From Candidatus Epulonipiscium viviparus (lineage in GTDB: Bacteria > Bacillota > Clostridia > Lachnospirales > Cellulosilyticaceae): a stretch of 64,000 nucleotides of DNA. Made by a program: the position numbers and the translations under genes. The stretch's first letter is position 1; the number at the start of each line of letters is the position of its first letter. The notes beneath the pieces are model-generated. The model saw only the letters and a list, made by a program, of their open reading frames with translations, was not told where the DNA came from and searched no databases. Positions 54,701 through 59,624 of this stretch are shown piece after piece. Location: assembly GCF_030708075.1 (NCBI RefSeq), contig NZ_CP117982.1, forward strand, positions 62,001 to 126,000, written 5' to 3'.

Positions 54701-57368
54701 TCCAGATGCTATAGACCTACTGAAATCTGCAACACCAAGTGATAGCTCAAACATTGTTGATAACCAAGATTGGGTAACTGAGGACGAATATGATGCATTT
54801 GACGATGTGATAAAACAGGCTGAAAAAGATTTGAGCGGCACCGTTGACCTAGCAACTACAAGAGCAACATTGTTAGAGGCCGTGGACGTATATAAAGAGG
54901 CCATTGCAAGAAATAAAGAGAATATATCATTTATCAAGTGGGCGGAAACGCCGTTCACAATAGCGGCGACGGGTACAGCAGATCCGAACAGCGAATATGC
55001 AAATAATCCGTATCAGTTGTTGCAAATTAATTTTGATAGAGAAACCCAAACAAAACTGAAAGAAGTTAAGTTAGAGATTATGAATTCTAGCGGCACTTCA
55101 GTTTGGACAGATGTGGTTTCATTGGAGAGTAAAGCCAGAGCATTGCCTATCCAAGACTCTAAGTTATATTGGCCATATAGAAAATTGTTGGCAAGAACAG
55201 TAACAGACCTTGATGCGATTATACCTGATAATGATCAATTGGTGGACCCAGGTAGCTATACAATAAAAATAACGGCAACAGCAACAGACGATACGCCGTT
55301 TGATACTGCAGATAACAAGATTTATAGCATCGAGAGAAAGTATACAGTAACAGAGGACGATATAAAGAACGCAACTTATGCAGCATTGAAATGGGATGGT
55401 AACGAAACCGGAACTGGCACTCTTGATGCTATCCTCGAACAAACTGAAGACGGAACCATTACTGCAATAGCACCTGAAACAGCTGGAGAACCAAACGCAT
55501 CTTTAAATTATCAATTGATGAAAATTAAATATGATCAATTTGCAGATGCGGATAGGGTTATACTAAAAATCTCTAAGACTGGAAAACTTATATGGCAAGA
55601 AACTAAACTTAATGAAAGCGTGGCACAAGATCAATATTGGACTTGGTCATATAGAGATGCGAGCGGGCAAACACCTGGGGCTAATGAGGACCTTACCAAC
55701 TACGAAGATAATGACGATAATATAGTAACTATTGGACCAGTTAACTTTATAATGGAGGCACAAAAAGACGGCAAAACTTTGGGAGAGCCTCTTACTGGAA
55801 CCTATTTTATCACTGATCAAGATATAGCACTTGCGTCAACAAGTAACACATTGCAGGATATCGCAGAGCAGTTGGCAATAAAAGATTATACTCTAACACA
55901 AGAAGAGGCGACGCCATCTGCTTATATTGCAGATGTGGTAAAAACTCGAGTTGAAAAATATGTAGCTGAGTATGGTAATATAGGCATAACTGTTGGAGAT
56001 GTCGAGATAGACAACTTTAAGCAAGCTAAAGAAAACGTGTCTGATGGTGTCTATGACTTTACAGTAGAGTTAACGAAAGGCAGTGAGACAGAAACACTTG
56101 CCAAAACAGGCAATGTAATTATTCAATTAGATACAATACCTGATACAGAAGAAGAGTTGCACAAAGCGATCGAGGTGGCAAAGGAAGGAACTACCAAAAA
56201 AGAAAGAACTATTGAGATAGGAAATCATGTCGTCGAACTGACTAGAGAACTTACAATTCCAGAAAACGTCATAATTGAATTTACCGATGATGGAACATTT
56301 TCTGGTGGGCAAACTATTATCAACTATGGAGAACTTATAGTTGAAACAGCCTCAAACCTCAACGAGCTACTGCAAGCAACTAAGAGTGGAGGATTGTTAA
56401 TTTTAACAGGCAAAGATAAAGCGTTAGAACACGAGGCTACGGTTTTAGAAGGTGCCACATTAGAATTAGACTGTGAATTTACCATTAACGATGGCGTTAG
56501 TATTTTGAACAATGGAACAATAGAAGTCCATGAAGCGCACACATTAATGCAAGTATTAGATAGTAGCAAGGTAAAACCTAGTATAAGCGGAGAGAAAAGA
56601 AACCAAATTAATCTCCTCGGTAAAGCGATTATGCCAGAATCATTTACAATTAATGGAAATACTAACTTGTTCTTCATTAACGGAGGATCCTTAACTTTTA
56701 TTAATCCTATGGATCCTAATTTGGAGATAACATTCAAAGAGGGAGCTAAGTGGCATGGTATAGTTATGGATATACTAGGAGAAAACGGAGAACCCGATCA
56801 GAAGACGTATATGGAAGAGGGCGAGGTATATGAATCTGACAAAGATATGACAATTTGGGAAGTATCATATAGCCACAATCATTTTACAACTATAGGGCAC
56901 TTAATGGCTCCAACAGAATCAACAATAGGAATAGAGTTTGATAATGGATATAACGAGCCTGAATTTGAATTACCAGAAATAGAGATTCCAGAAATAGAGA
57001 TTCCTGATGTAGAAAACCCAGATGCTGAGCTAGAACTTCCGGCATTAGAATCTCCAAATGAAGAATGGGAAGTACCAGACTTTGAGTTCCCTGAATTTGA
57101 ATTGCCTTCTATTGAGATCCCAGAATATGAGATGGAAATCGAAGAACTAGAGGAACCAACAGAGCCAACGGAGCCTGCAATGGCGGAGCCAATAGTCCCT
57201 GAAATAGAGGAACCAGCAGAGCCTGCAATAGCTTCTGCACACGTTCCTGGAATGGACGAATTAATTACTGCTATACAAACACAAGAAGAGGAAGTAGAAA
57301 CTATAGCACCAAAGAAAAGTTTGAAAAACTCATTAATTGGCAAGCTAAAAAACATGTTGAGAATCTAG
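36759..57368 (+). CDS. Giant modular surface protein, 6,869 residues
   Basis: One uninterrupted 20.6-kb frame. In order: signal peptide (MKLHKRLAFL..., cleavage after PTYA); a dockerin-like pair of calcium loops (DVDGSGSVDQAD 162-173, DVTHDGKLDIRD 191-202); three fibronectin-III-like domains (about 380-650); FIVAR-like helical repeats (about 655-1400); some 15 modules of roughly 110-130 residues with an N-G-x-[DN]-G-x-[YLF]-x-[FY]-x-V centre (about 1400-3300); a chitobiase-C-like domain (about 3460-3540); six WPYRDA-type modules (near 3382, 3692, 5553, 5804, 6137 and 6296); beta-helix-like stretches (about 4190-4420 and 4780-5220); an acidic Pro-rich region (about 6730-6845); and a basic tail KLKNMLRI. 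Cysteine is nearly absent. GGGAGG precedes the ATG. The role is inferred to be surface scaffold or adhesion. Confidence 0.93.
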   Translation: MKLHKRLAFLLATATITLNIPTYAHITSLNEMNNISTITDNVGNLDVKINFDYKIDPENWSGTLTITAANNSSKKVIIHVDPHGFYPEFEGYSNSESKNIIANLTLGLDDLTIAVSGLASTEYNVTLESAGYKTYTAKNIEITDYNKLVIIGTGDGSFTAGDVDGSGSVDQADRENIVQGLTTDANKKELDVTHDGKLDIRDLAFAFWGSNDQEEDKSDIVENGFTNKVIQVEKIEGTLGAIVRGGTPDDLLDVNNTTEVVIETAGKIDQDHTISIPIAVNSTDAIKEVAITAPMNNQPKKGYIVVDYKDGDETKQLEIPFDNTSMARAISTPVKAVSTIKIPIPDLDGVVVKVTVVITDADGQSTVSIFNIKLNLFATESEVFSEHIEGVKITENANSLAVTWDDTGWPEYKVSYGIEKGKYTKSILVDEAQAKLSDLDAGVGYFVAVQAVEDDNEGPLWESDVAYTLGAAALETPTNLNAKALDGGIKVTFDQVQAATSYDLTYTINGVSKTINTPYSAEGIIITDLADGEYTISVVAKTNGEASAEAQTTVILDSQSVAPASPANVVAHVDKNGEIKLTYDTNKATHTRVFYRPVNSLSNFSSVQGSIGSATLNNLDPITEYEIYVVAYSKTVAGNPSKTITVYPKIMLDTAALETAIANALAKMNDTLVSESADEVHQDKKFVSQAEMDNFKASVFVAEKILNDILASYSSGNVVGDSSQETIDQAIVDLNAAIADFDAAAKAGTITSVNKPYLSTVIAKAEDAKKGIAVGTAADDMAKGTKFVPQDVLDALNAAIAKAQAEVDSTESNGNSRVQVEKELSQAIKDFNDAIEVGLKVADLTQLRDALADANDAKLGVTVADSADLVAQGKKYVTASQLAELNILIVESQKLIASGPASTDQSMVDALALELKNAIDSFVAHANSQTGTMPASTAGLDAILKNAEDLASNDDVVVLAPGASTNPNQYDKGVIFVPAHEKEALDEAIDQAKKALESKNQDQIDQAMKNLNDASAKYNEATQVGTKATDLVGLENAMNWAIGASVGVSVIDQTDPAKVAKGVKFVTSERADALTSLLAQARDLMAADSVSQADADALTAKLQIEIVVYKDSIKVGTKASTANTKTLQTAIDKAKAAKLAAIISEDGSTVPADEYYVTQAHVDALDAVIDEAEKLIATAPSTSQSSAITNLTNKLNAAIVTFEDAKKLGSVAADVTELKAAVDLANDAKTGIVASNDGAYLAEGTKYVAVSHINALNDVIEQANVWIQNPAKVSDQAVIDALIVKLNQAVSTFKSAIQIAVAQTVDFTELNTIIAHANEIVNLYSIIDDPVNNVDKGFKYISKATQTALQNAIAEAQAVADNSDATQEEINSASVALNSALVKFEASIQTGANPYTADVAVADAKSRLEAPSAFKSLAQADNETEEQAKANILEQANNIVVPTSDITGVTPVINQVDFVAAIEGTDGTPNGTNGSYKFTVALSKTADDGVTVSTDQTAEINVPIIATLFDQEVEDKKLAAAAKAAIEGADIIVEQKDAETLDAAIAAVQAKIDELENVKGVKNLVVTVTATADGFTAATKGDTANPNGADGSLDFTVSIVRGTATENVEKTAVIESTKYTVEKEMADAMAMLQGLITSDGFTPIDQVVATGQNDSAEEAAKSMKTQVEQLLADANIDSLNVVINPGEFNRATAGKDLDIEGRNGHFKFTVTLEAKDNTIPSQTTETATVVITAEKFDQEAEDLRLLAIAKDAITAAEITVLQAEAETVEAAVVAVQAKVNEIEGVKDVLKLTATVSATTADFTPAQTGTAPNNAGTDGVLNYTVTLARETATDTLVTPAIITATVYTIEEEVTEAKDLINKAIDDASFVALQQNVENNENNSKDTSMAGVKAQVDQMLLAAGIDDVDATINGGTYTPAVAGADQTANGTDGSLSFTVTVSAKTDSSITATTKDYMINILSQKFDQAAADKELVDLAITKVNDGILESISQFDAANETEAAETIKGKLADFPGFEAPIIISVEVIAFEAAVSGTPGSTEGADGYVDYRVTLTRGDYNSTSGDKRAIVKAASYAPEQEIADAKNLITDHVFTAIRQLEADGSDVTEITATENLQKQVEILLETKHMNGVEPTVVKTEYKEAKPGADGYIGENGSYSFVVNIVARLNDTISDVITGKSVDIIAYQFDQAAADKQEVNDAQAAIEELPLADYGLTQVDHGDVTLARAKVEEVIAGMNMRLIALYAAPELKLTVVDDTENPYVEAQKGTLDNVAGVDGAYNFTVEIERGTATGTTKMISAPVKALEYSSDDRAQEAIDAINAAVIDAVLQTNPTDDAAAKLDVIAHLETEIEKIIAAHSVDSFVIQPDGYYAPAKEGVDINSIPAPSGNDNAGIPGQYDFTVTVTVGSTTLVSNKQTIVINPIPFDQVKFDQEKITEALQAIEAITDIDTYFGLNQETHVDAATTKAAVTKTMEDLMNSLGTNVAVTINEILYTEAKAGTAGDVNDNLGVNGSYSFTATLSRGTQSEDSRNIVPQIIATPYTAADSVAEARDLLNKYLETNSFVIQQKTAADTEQTAHDDIMAQIKNLLGEIEVDITITKETFNQATAGFDGDADGAPGNYDFTLVVSSGTESAKINDGRTIFATILSYKFDQEGQDKAAIKATINIIENMAVSTYKLNQDSHNEIDKARVEVQNEINNAIIRTLSASATEIEAVVKDVAEKFVEAQTGTYDNTAGTNGNYSFTVDVTRGGRELTSTKELSAVIDANEYVDTEGPTYTVAGNDATGLSADKETQTITITVTGADAGEAGLQYSLDGGVTWGNSNKLNITDNGAYVLVVKDSDENLSDQRTNIQITGIITAAEKIEQARVAVEAENAFAAVLAQDAASTAAKAKLLIHAKANELIQGVIDSLGAEVGKGLVCEITEIEFVEAITGVWDDIEGTDGSYKFTVKISKGDQSVDTKEITAPIEANHYVDTEAPEFDISHTLINDSEEAAIAVNVTGDDILDVNLKYSIDEQATWQDFNEFVVNENKTYTIYVKDDEGNIGSKSYEVTNIISPEQKNLTEAENLINTKTFEIKQVDAETTGTASATIQKAILDYLATKSITNIAVIVRGSATDFVAAVAGEDVDIIGGDTQTANLGTDGSYQYTTTLSIANVKTTATTEKQTAKIIATRFDQEAADQAKVDAAKKVIEDAVTAGTFSIPLTQAESADVTQASAVVKNAITKMLEDAGIAFLDKINVTVTEKDFNPAIAGMPNNTVGTDGKFTYSVTLGRETLKLDDSTATVTATAGETAALESVITASPYDSDLFVKWKGGEPSVDAVLTQSAGGTITTGTTLEGYQEMSINFSRTDAYDFAELEITQGEKTIWKDKFEPVSARTLAPDACLWPYRDGSSIMVDGTLDNIDTSSITGSNDTLLDVGTEVGIKVTVTTDTNEKHILTGTYTITQSDFDNATYKGAIVAAPTFIPETGAFDTDMTVEIVVPENTTMYYTTNNAIPDDTLTGYTTNQTVTLTETTTIKAVAYDKAGVKSTEATQLFTKTDKTGLSALIAEVQKNLDETILSDRGGVDVFVKDQWVDQAEKDALAANIAAAQAVIDNEYATTEEIATAIETLTADQEKFDTEAKEFGKMDIAFAAEAFTVVPAGSDYPGTNYNVTQVNYRLGEAVTSVDILVTKNGLAIWRLSEDELTASETASWQWPLRDASSVMPFFAGSMDGATEMAMGAIVQEVNNGKYLLNPYDKVTVVLTAEGPNGTTIVDQEYTVPANTDEFEYKAFKSENADAVRVAAANLTKPFTISPNATNVVEDIKMQAKEILKNYPTTEDVEIEVLAKEQARSSSRTKTYDIKILLRNGGAVNTGEAYSDSQTTAVGVIASNIITEVTVPDVKVLVGYSTDQIKAKLPQTLEVKTRHVDTGVTSTTTVPVEWTLLSDNTATTGELEAVATLSNPNFGFAEGVTIPNLKITVEPVKIEAVDIAITTDVPAIGNASVGDILTAQLTTEENMRVDVEYQWYRSDVQSTAGSDSVIPAGAVAIETDSAKTSVYTVTVEDIGKYLFLQVKSKDEQTTVPAQFISGSTGLVTATAADQEIVDNAIKEVEAKLPEFYGLTYDVHTTEEIAHKQVLDAITLFLNVQNMEMVVTVNGVNFEKAPTWDEVPENTNGVDGKYQFTVTIEKGGVSKTTSTLTANIEAPDKKIDTAEKLIAALKEANIKDHANTVTIGEGANIVLNQGVNIGEKVTLVIPDGTSLRLNYGAAINQAGTIEVHDEENFRYVMNAIGGKTSIGTEITLNSELKIEKSGTLTTTNDQKLVLTNGAQVTSNSAARVTIENIEITGYTKHAIATQDSAVWEINNVIFTQDENYDDDDSAAISIKGTTASVEMSNTTINANWQDETNNYGVLLEDINTIDAAIGNKTFQCTGDIATTNPKVIYNWLNQIMVDRILPGSYEAQQIIPVDSSAGNQGQPNLPMVFNGEDPAGNAITIENITWSPNLNDFTDDNQGQFVYTANIPEEYYINSGDITITVDVVAKADVSTFVELKEALNRYPDPSQSATITCVADFEIEESLVFPSHVTLLIADDVEITKVDGITITVGNALSFVTVFEKIGGDIILTEEITLLEMLTPKDGEDISVTGGAITNKTADAIFSVGNYNLTFTGTDMTTNKALANMENAIGTLTLDGITAEFTKTLDVTQGGLTIKGETMFIGDTVAAKANGGVVKILANTAFRANPAYKGYHVESLGDYENFEADASVVDNGAKIFVKVAQASELLDALGRGFDVEGEVNDTIGDIVVRENQKLTLSGNGDIASVTNAGTITFVDKARITGSNLENQGTMTGTDIVVTAADGELINSGVLNATGIVEAYQEINNSGKLSAIGKARTTKIVNSNEFTVAEVEAKDIDNNSGTLLVKGDVDAKTGTIINAATFRTEGGTTAANIIENKGSFSSTGKITVITSVTNDKTINAGDGFDAGALTNNNNGDISITGDLKATSITNFNTIRVPEGHVSVSNDTYNEGTMTSKSFKGESTFENVGSFASFTSGDTVINGHATNDKLMIVHSFSAAGFDNTKDADFTARTDGSSVTTVIGDITNDGTMKTDVLEARAKIINTDDLIANGKITVTGSLTNSGPITANAGMDASGGIVNNLGARIDSKLDTTAGTIVNEGSIEVADLVTSKLLTNNGSFTVVGDAITAEIVNTGAFTIASGGKVSTASNITNDGTIGITGTLTPTAPIKITGNQLTGSGTYPAVINGITIETNGTGAPMLGHTLSVNVIDNTNSGSNTGTVFKPSANDLTYKWGRSSNDNVGGSDDSNLANTDATYPLVDADKGKYIFATVTAKDFAKVIINEGTTITLSPIAGSLEEQYINEAIAQIAEAVKRGDFKLTQDEASTAEDALVEIDKKVQVIMSGLTNGVTAVVTTSTEPGSFVAATTGTPNNQFGVNGSYTFDIAFEMVGSTITETGKTTQTAEIQANEFDISNFVAWRDDSLAASIENVLYDVPANGSYADSSYDAIEINYEHLGAWTKRSLEIELISTPAGHEDIAPGIIWTDAQANGARSLLPTEWVWPVRDGRDSLGNVSPNVNDYTNTNESLIPAGSLIEVRITVESDGGSQILKDSYTIKDKNVTDALYSPEMDAYNEELRALVAQVSTIDFGLTQENENTKDEAIAKVKAVIEALPEVINGDITVTVTSVAFNAAEAGDQFNISGENGEFVFDVEFAKGKIVPQIQTAKAVSAEIDATDFDTAVIDSFITVKDELRTLSKDDPSNTQLAYQQMIIDYAIHQDVEYVEFLITDTHGKELWNDKIENPEINVSEWLWPYRDASELMGTNGGTLFNIDKVALDNMLKNEANTEIVKANTGLKILLKVKTPGGVVYQIPNPISYMMTDNDVILATYKPATGLAELQLAINQAIEFKDATHSSEDGYGLAVDDKFATAAIIETFNAAIDKAQNVALPGSTEDELKFAKHELEQARKIFNDSLQVVTQKIELEITLIPDAIDLLKSATPSDSSNIVDNQDWVTEDEYDAFDDVIKQAEKDLSGTVDLATTRATLLEAVDVYKEAIARNKENISFIKWAETPFTIAATGTADPNSEYANNPYQLLQINFDRETQTKLKEVKLEIMNSSGTSVWTDVVSLESKARALPIQDSKLYWPYRKLLARTVTDLDAIIPDNDQLVDPGSYTIKITATATDDTPFDTADNKIYSIERKYTVTEDDIKNATYAALKWDGNETGTGTLDAILEQTEDGTITAIAPETAGEPNASLNYQLMKIKYDQFADADRVILKISKTGKLIWQETKLNESVAQDQYWTWSYRDASGQTPGANEDLTNYEDNDDNIVTIGPVNFIMEAQKDGKTLGEPLTGTYFITDQDIALASTSNTLQDIAEQLAIKDYTLTQEEATPSAYIADVVKTRVEKYVAEYGNIGITVGDVEIDNFKQAKENVSDGVYDFTVELTKGSETETLAKTGNVIIQLDTIPDTEEELHKAIEVAKEGTTKKERTIEIGNHVVELTRELTIPENVIIEFTDDGTFSGGQTIINYGELIVETASNLNELLQATKSGGLLILTGKDKALEHEATVLEGATLELDCEFTINDGVSILNNGTIEVHEAHTLMQVLDSSKVKPSISGEKRNQINLLGKAIMPESFTINGNTNLFFINGGSLTFINPMDPNLEITFKEGAKWHGIVMDILGENGEPDQKTYMEEGEVYESDKDMTIWEVSYSHNHFTTIGHLMAPTESTIGIEFDNGYNEPEFELPEIEIPEIEIPDVENPDAELELPALESPNEEWEVPDFEFPEFELPSIEIPEYEMEIEELEEPTEPTEPAMAEPIVPEIEEPAEPAIASAHVPGMDELITAIQTQEEEVETIAPKKSLKNSLIGKLKNMLRI
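37240..37380 (+). other. Dockerin-like calcium-loop region
   Basis: Two D-x-[DN/H]-x-[SDG]-x-[VL]-D loops about 29 residues apart, preceded by a PEGA-like beta segment (NVTLESAGYKTYTAKNIEI). This matches the layout of N-terminal X-dockerin units in large clostridial wall proteins. No cohesin was recognised in the window. Confidence 0.6.
51100..52430 (+). other. Beta-helix-like 'N-x-G-x-[IL]' repeat region
   Basis: Within the 6,869-residue protein, about 440 residues repeat short rungs such as VTNAGTITFVDKA, LENQGTMTG, LINSGVLNATG, IVNEGSIEVADL, LLTNNGSFTVVGD and ITNDGTIGITGTL. The pattern is typical of right-handed parallel beta-helices in adhesins. Confidence 0.7.
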
Positions 57369-57379
57369 AATAATAAATT

Positions 57380-57417
57380 ATGATAAGCTGAGACCCTAAA
57401 AAGTCTTGGTTTATCAT
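57380..57417 (+). terminator. Hairpin after the 6,869-residue gene
   Basis: ATGATAA and TTATCAT pair outside an inner AGAC/GTCT stem, 12 bp after the stop. The T-run is weak, so termination is probable but not certain. Confidence 0.5.
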
Positions 57418-57465
57418 TTACACCCACCGACTAGATAAAATTTATAACAAATAAGGAGAATAGCG

Positions 57466-58908
57466 ATGAGTAAAAAAATAACAACAATGGCCATTGCAGC
57501 CCTTGTTTTTAGCGGCCTACTGAATGGAGCACAAACAATAGCGGCAACCAGAGCATCCGACCCCAGTTTTACCTATCATGTAGAGAGTAATCAGCTCGAA
57601 GTTTACGGATTAGAAGAAAATAGTATTAAAGCTATTGAAATTACATTTGATCAAAATATTACACTAGACCAAGCGTATTTTGAGGACACGCTAAATGATG
57701 GCTCGCATTATATAATTAGTAAAAATAAAATATTTGTAATAGCACCAACAAAAGACAGTTTTTTGTCCTCAACATTTTATATTGATTTAGGAATTGCGGA
57801 AGCGACATTAAATGGTATTATAGATGAAGTGGAATATATATACAATGACAAGACAGAAGTAAAAGAGCAACCATCGTACGACATAGACGATTATATAGAT
57901 GGTGGTGGTGGAGGAGATACATACTGGGAAAATGTATATGTGTACGAAGCGGAAGAGCGTGGTGGCGTTGCCGAAGGAGAAATAGAAATAGAAATTTACG
58001 ATGAATACGCTTCTAATGAGATAATCTACTTTGACATAGACGATAATTACATAGAGAGTGCAGTGGATTCGATTATTAAAGAATCTAAAAAAGAAGATGC
58101 GACTCCAAAGCTAAAAATTTCGCTTGAAACGTCATATGGTATTGAGGGATTTGATATTAGCCTAGATGCAGATAAATTAGAAGATTTGGTAGATGAAGGA
58201 AACGCCGAATTGGAGATTTCGACAGAAGTGGGCACCTTAGAGTTTGACGAGGAAGCATTAGAAGACTTAATAGACCAAGCGAATGGAAATGATATAAGCT
58301 TTAGAATTATTCCGACAGAAGGTACAACTAGTCGTCAACAAAGAACAATTGATGACAACGACGCATATAAGATTGAAGTCTATAAGAGAAATGATTTAAT
58401 AGAAAGACTTGATGGTGAAATCGCTGTTAGTCTTCCGTTTGATTTAGGAAGAAATATGGATCCAGATGACGTTGTCGTGTGTCAAGTATTTGATGATGGC
58501 GACGTTAAAATTATGGATACAGTATATTCTACAGCAGCAGATGAAGCGAGATTTGATACAGATACACTGGGAGTCTATATGATTGCAGACATAGACTATG
58601 TAGAAGATTTGGACGATGACGATGATGATGATGATGATGATGACGATGACGATGGCGGCTCATCAGGCGGTGGCTCATCAGGTGGCGGCTCATCAGGTGG
58701 CGGCTCATCAGGCGGTGGCTCATCAGGCGGTGGCTCATCAGGCGGCGGCTCATCAGGGGCGGCTCATCAGGCGGCGGCTCATCAGCGGCGGCTCATCAGG
58801 CGGCGGCTCATCAGGCGGTGGCTCATCAGGTGGCGGCTCATCAGGCGGCGGTTCATCAAGTGGCAGCTCATCCAGTGGCAGCTCATCCAGCAGTGGTTCA
58901 TCAAGTAA
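57466..58908 (+). CDS. SLH surface protein, N-terminal part (frameshifted in linker)
   Basis: AAGGAG precedes an ATG and a signal peptide (MSKKITTMAIAALVFSG..., cleavage likely after TIAA). The mature part is acidic and beta-rich (about residues 30-380), with no family I recognise. It ends in 14 consecutive Asp codons (58612-58653) and GGGSS repeats. From 58756 a 14-bp unit in place of 15 bp shifts the frame into an artificial Ala/His/Arg-rich stretch, stopping at 58908. The real protein almost certainly continues in the frame that encodes three SLH domains. With the two missing bases restored, the gene spans 57466-59500 and encodes about 678 residues: an S-layer-anchored protein with a long flexible linker. 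Confidence 0.8.
   Translation: MSKKITTMAIAALVFSGLLNGAQTIAATRASDPSFTYHVESNQLEVYGLEENSIKAIEITFDQNITLDQAYFEDTLNDGSHYIISKNKIFVIAPTKDSFLSSTFYIDLGIAEATLNGIIDEVEYIYNDKTEVKEQPSYDIDDYIDGGGGGDTYWENVYVYEAEERGGVAEGEIEIEIYDEYASNEIIYFDIDDNYIESAVDSIIKESKKEDATPKLKISLETSYGIEGFDISLDADKLEDLVDEGNAELEISTEVGTLEFDEEALEDLIDQANGNDISFRIIPTEGTTSRQQRTIDDNDAYKIEVYKRNDLIERLDGEIAVSLPFDLGRNMDPDDVVVCQVFDDGDVKIMDTVYSTAADEARFDTDTLGVYMIADIDYVEDLDDDDDDDDDDDDDDGGSSGGGSSGGGSSGGGSSGGGSSGGGSSGGGSSGAAHQAAAHQRRLIRRRLIRRWLIRWRLIRRRFIKWQLIQWQLIQQWFIK
58654..58851 (+). repeat. 15-bp tandem repeats encoding GGGSS linker
   Basis: About 13 units of GGCGGTGGCTCATCA and close variants. Units at 58756-58769 and 58785-58798 are 14 bp (missing C and G respectively); these are the two frame breaks. 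Confidence 0.95.
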
Positions 58909-59500
58909 CCAAAACAAAGAACCGATCAACTATCCGCTAATAAATCCATTTATAGATATGGTAAATCCAGCAGAATGGTTCTATAAAGATGTTTTGGATC
59001 TGTATATTGCAGGGCATATAACAGGAATGACATATAATACATTCGAGCCTCATAGTACAGCAACAAGGGCGCAGTTGGCAACGATTTTGTATAGTGTTGC
59101 AGGTAAGCCTAATGTATTAACAGCAAATGGATACTCAGATGTTATGTACTCTGATTGGTTTGTTAAGTTTGTAACTTGGACAGCAGAAAACAATTTATTT
59201 AACAGCTATGGCGACAATACATTTAGGCCGAATGCACCTTTAACGCGAGAAGAATTGGTATTTGCGATATACAATTATTCTATGTATGTCGGGATAGCAC
59301 CTATAGGAGCATCTAGCGTATATGCCTTTAACGACGGGGCGACGGTTTCTAGATGGGCAGTTCCAGCATGCGAGTGGGCAATAGCAAACGGCATCCTAGC
59401 TGGTAAAGATGGTAATAGACTGGATCCAAAAGGTACAGCAACACGTGCAGAAATTTGTGCAATTATCAATAGATTTTTAACAATATACAATATAGATTAA
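58785..59500 (+). CDS. SLH surface protein, C-terminal part (three SLH domains)
   Basis: After the second short repeat unit this frame reads GGGSS repeats, a Ser-rich stretch and then three S-layer homology domains. SLH1 is around WFYKDVLDLYIAGHITGM ... ATRAQLATILY. SLH2 is around WFVKFVTWTAENNLF ... LTREELVFAIYNY. SLH3 is around WAVPACEWAIANGILAG ... ATRAEICAIINRFL. SLH domains bind pyruvylated secondary wall polymer and hold proteins on the surface of Gram-positive cells. No ribosome site or plausible start exists for it alone; a Met-rich extension upstream is an out-of-frame reading of the GAT repeats. It is the distal half of the gene starting at 57466. Confidence 0.8.
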
Positions 59501-59509
59501 ACATATCGA

Positions 59510-59536
59510 GAGGGTGGAATAATCCCTCCTTTTTTA
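59510..59536 (+). terminator. Terminator of the SLH gene
   Basis: GAGGG / CCCTC around a 9-nt loop followed by a T-run, shortly after the stop at 59500. Confidence 0.75.
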
Positions 59537-59624
59537 TTTTTAGAAAAATCGTATAGTTGCACTCGATAACCAAGGTCTGCATATAATAAAGGAAGTGACA
59601 CAATAAAAGGAGCTTATTACTAGA

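Noticed and set aside
58616-58780. Met-rich start (MTMMMMMMM...) for the SLH half
   Set aside because: It is an out-of-frame reading of the GAT/GAC poly-Asp tract with no ribosome site; the SLH part belongs to the gene starting at 57466.
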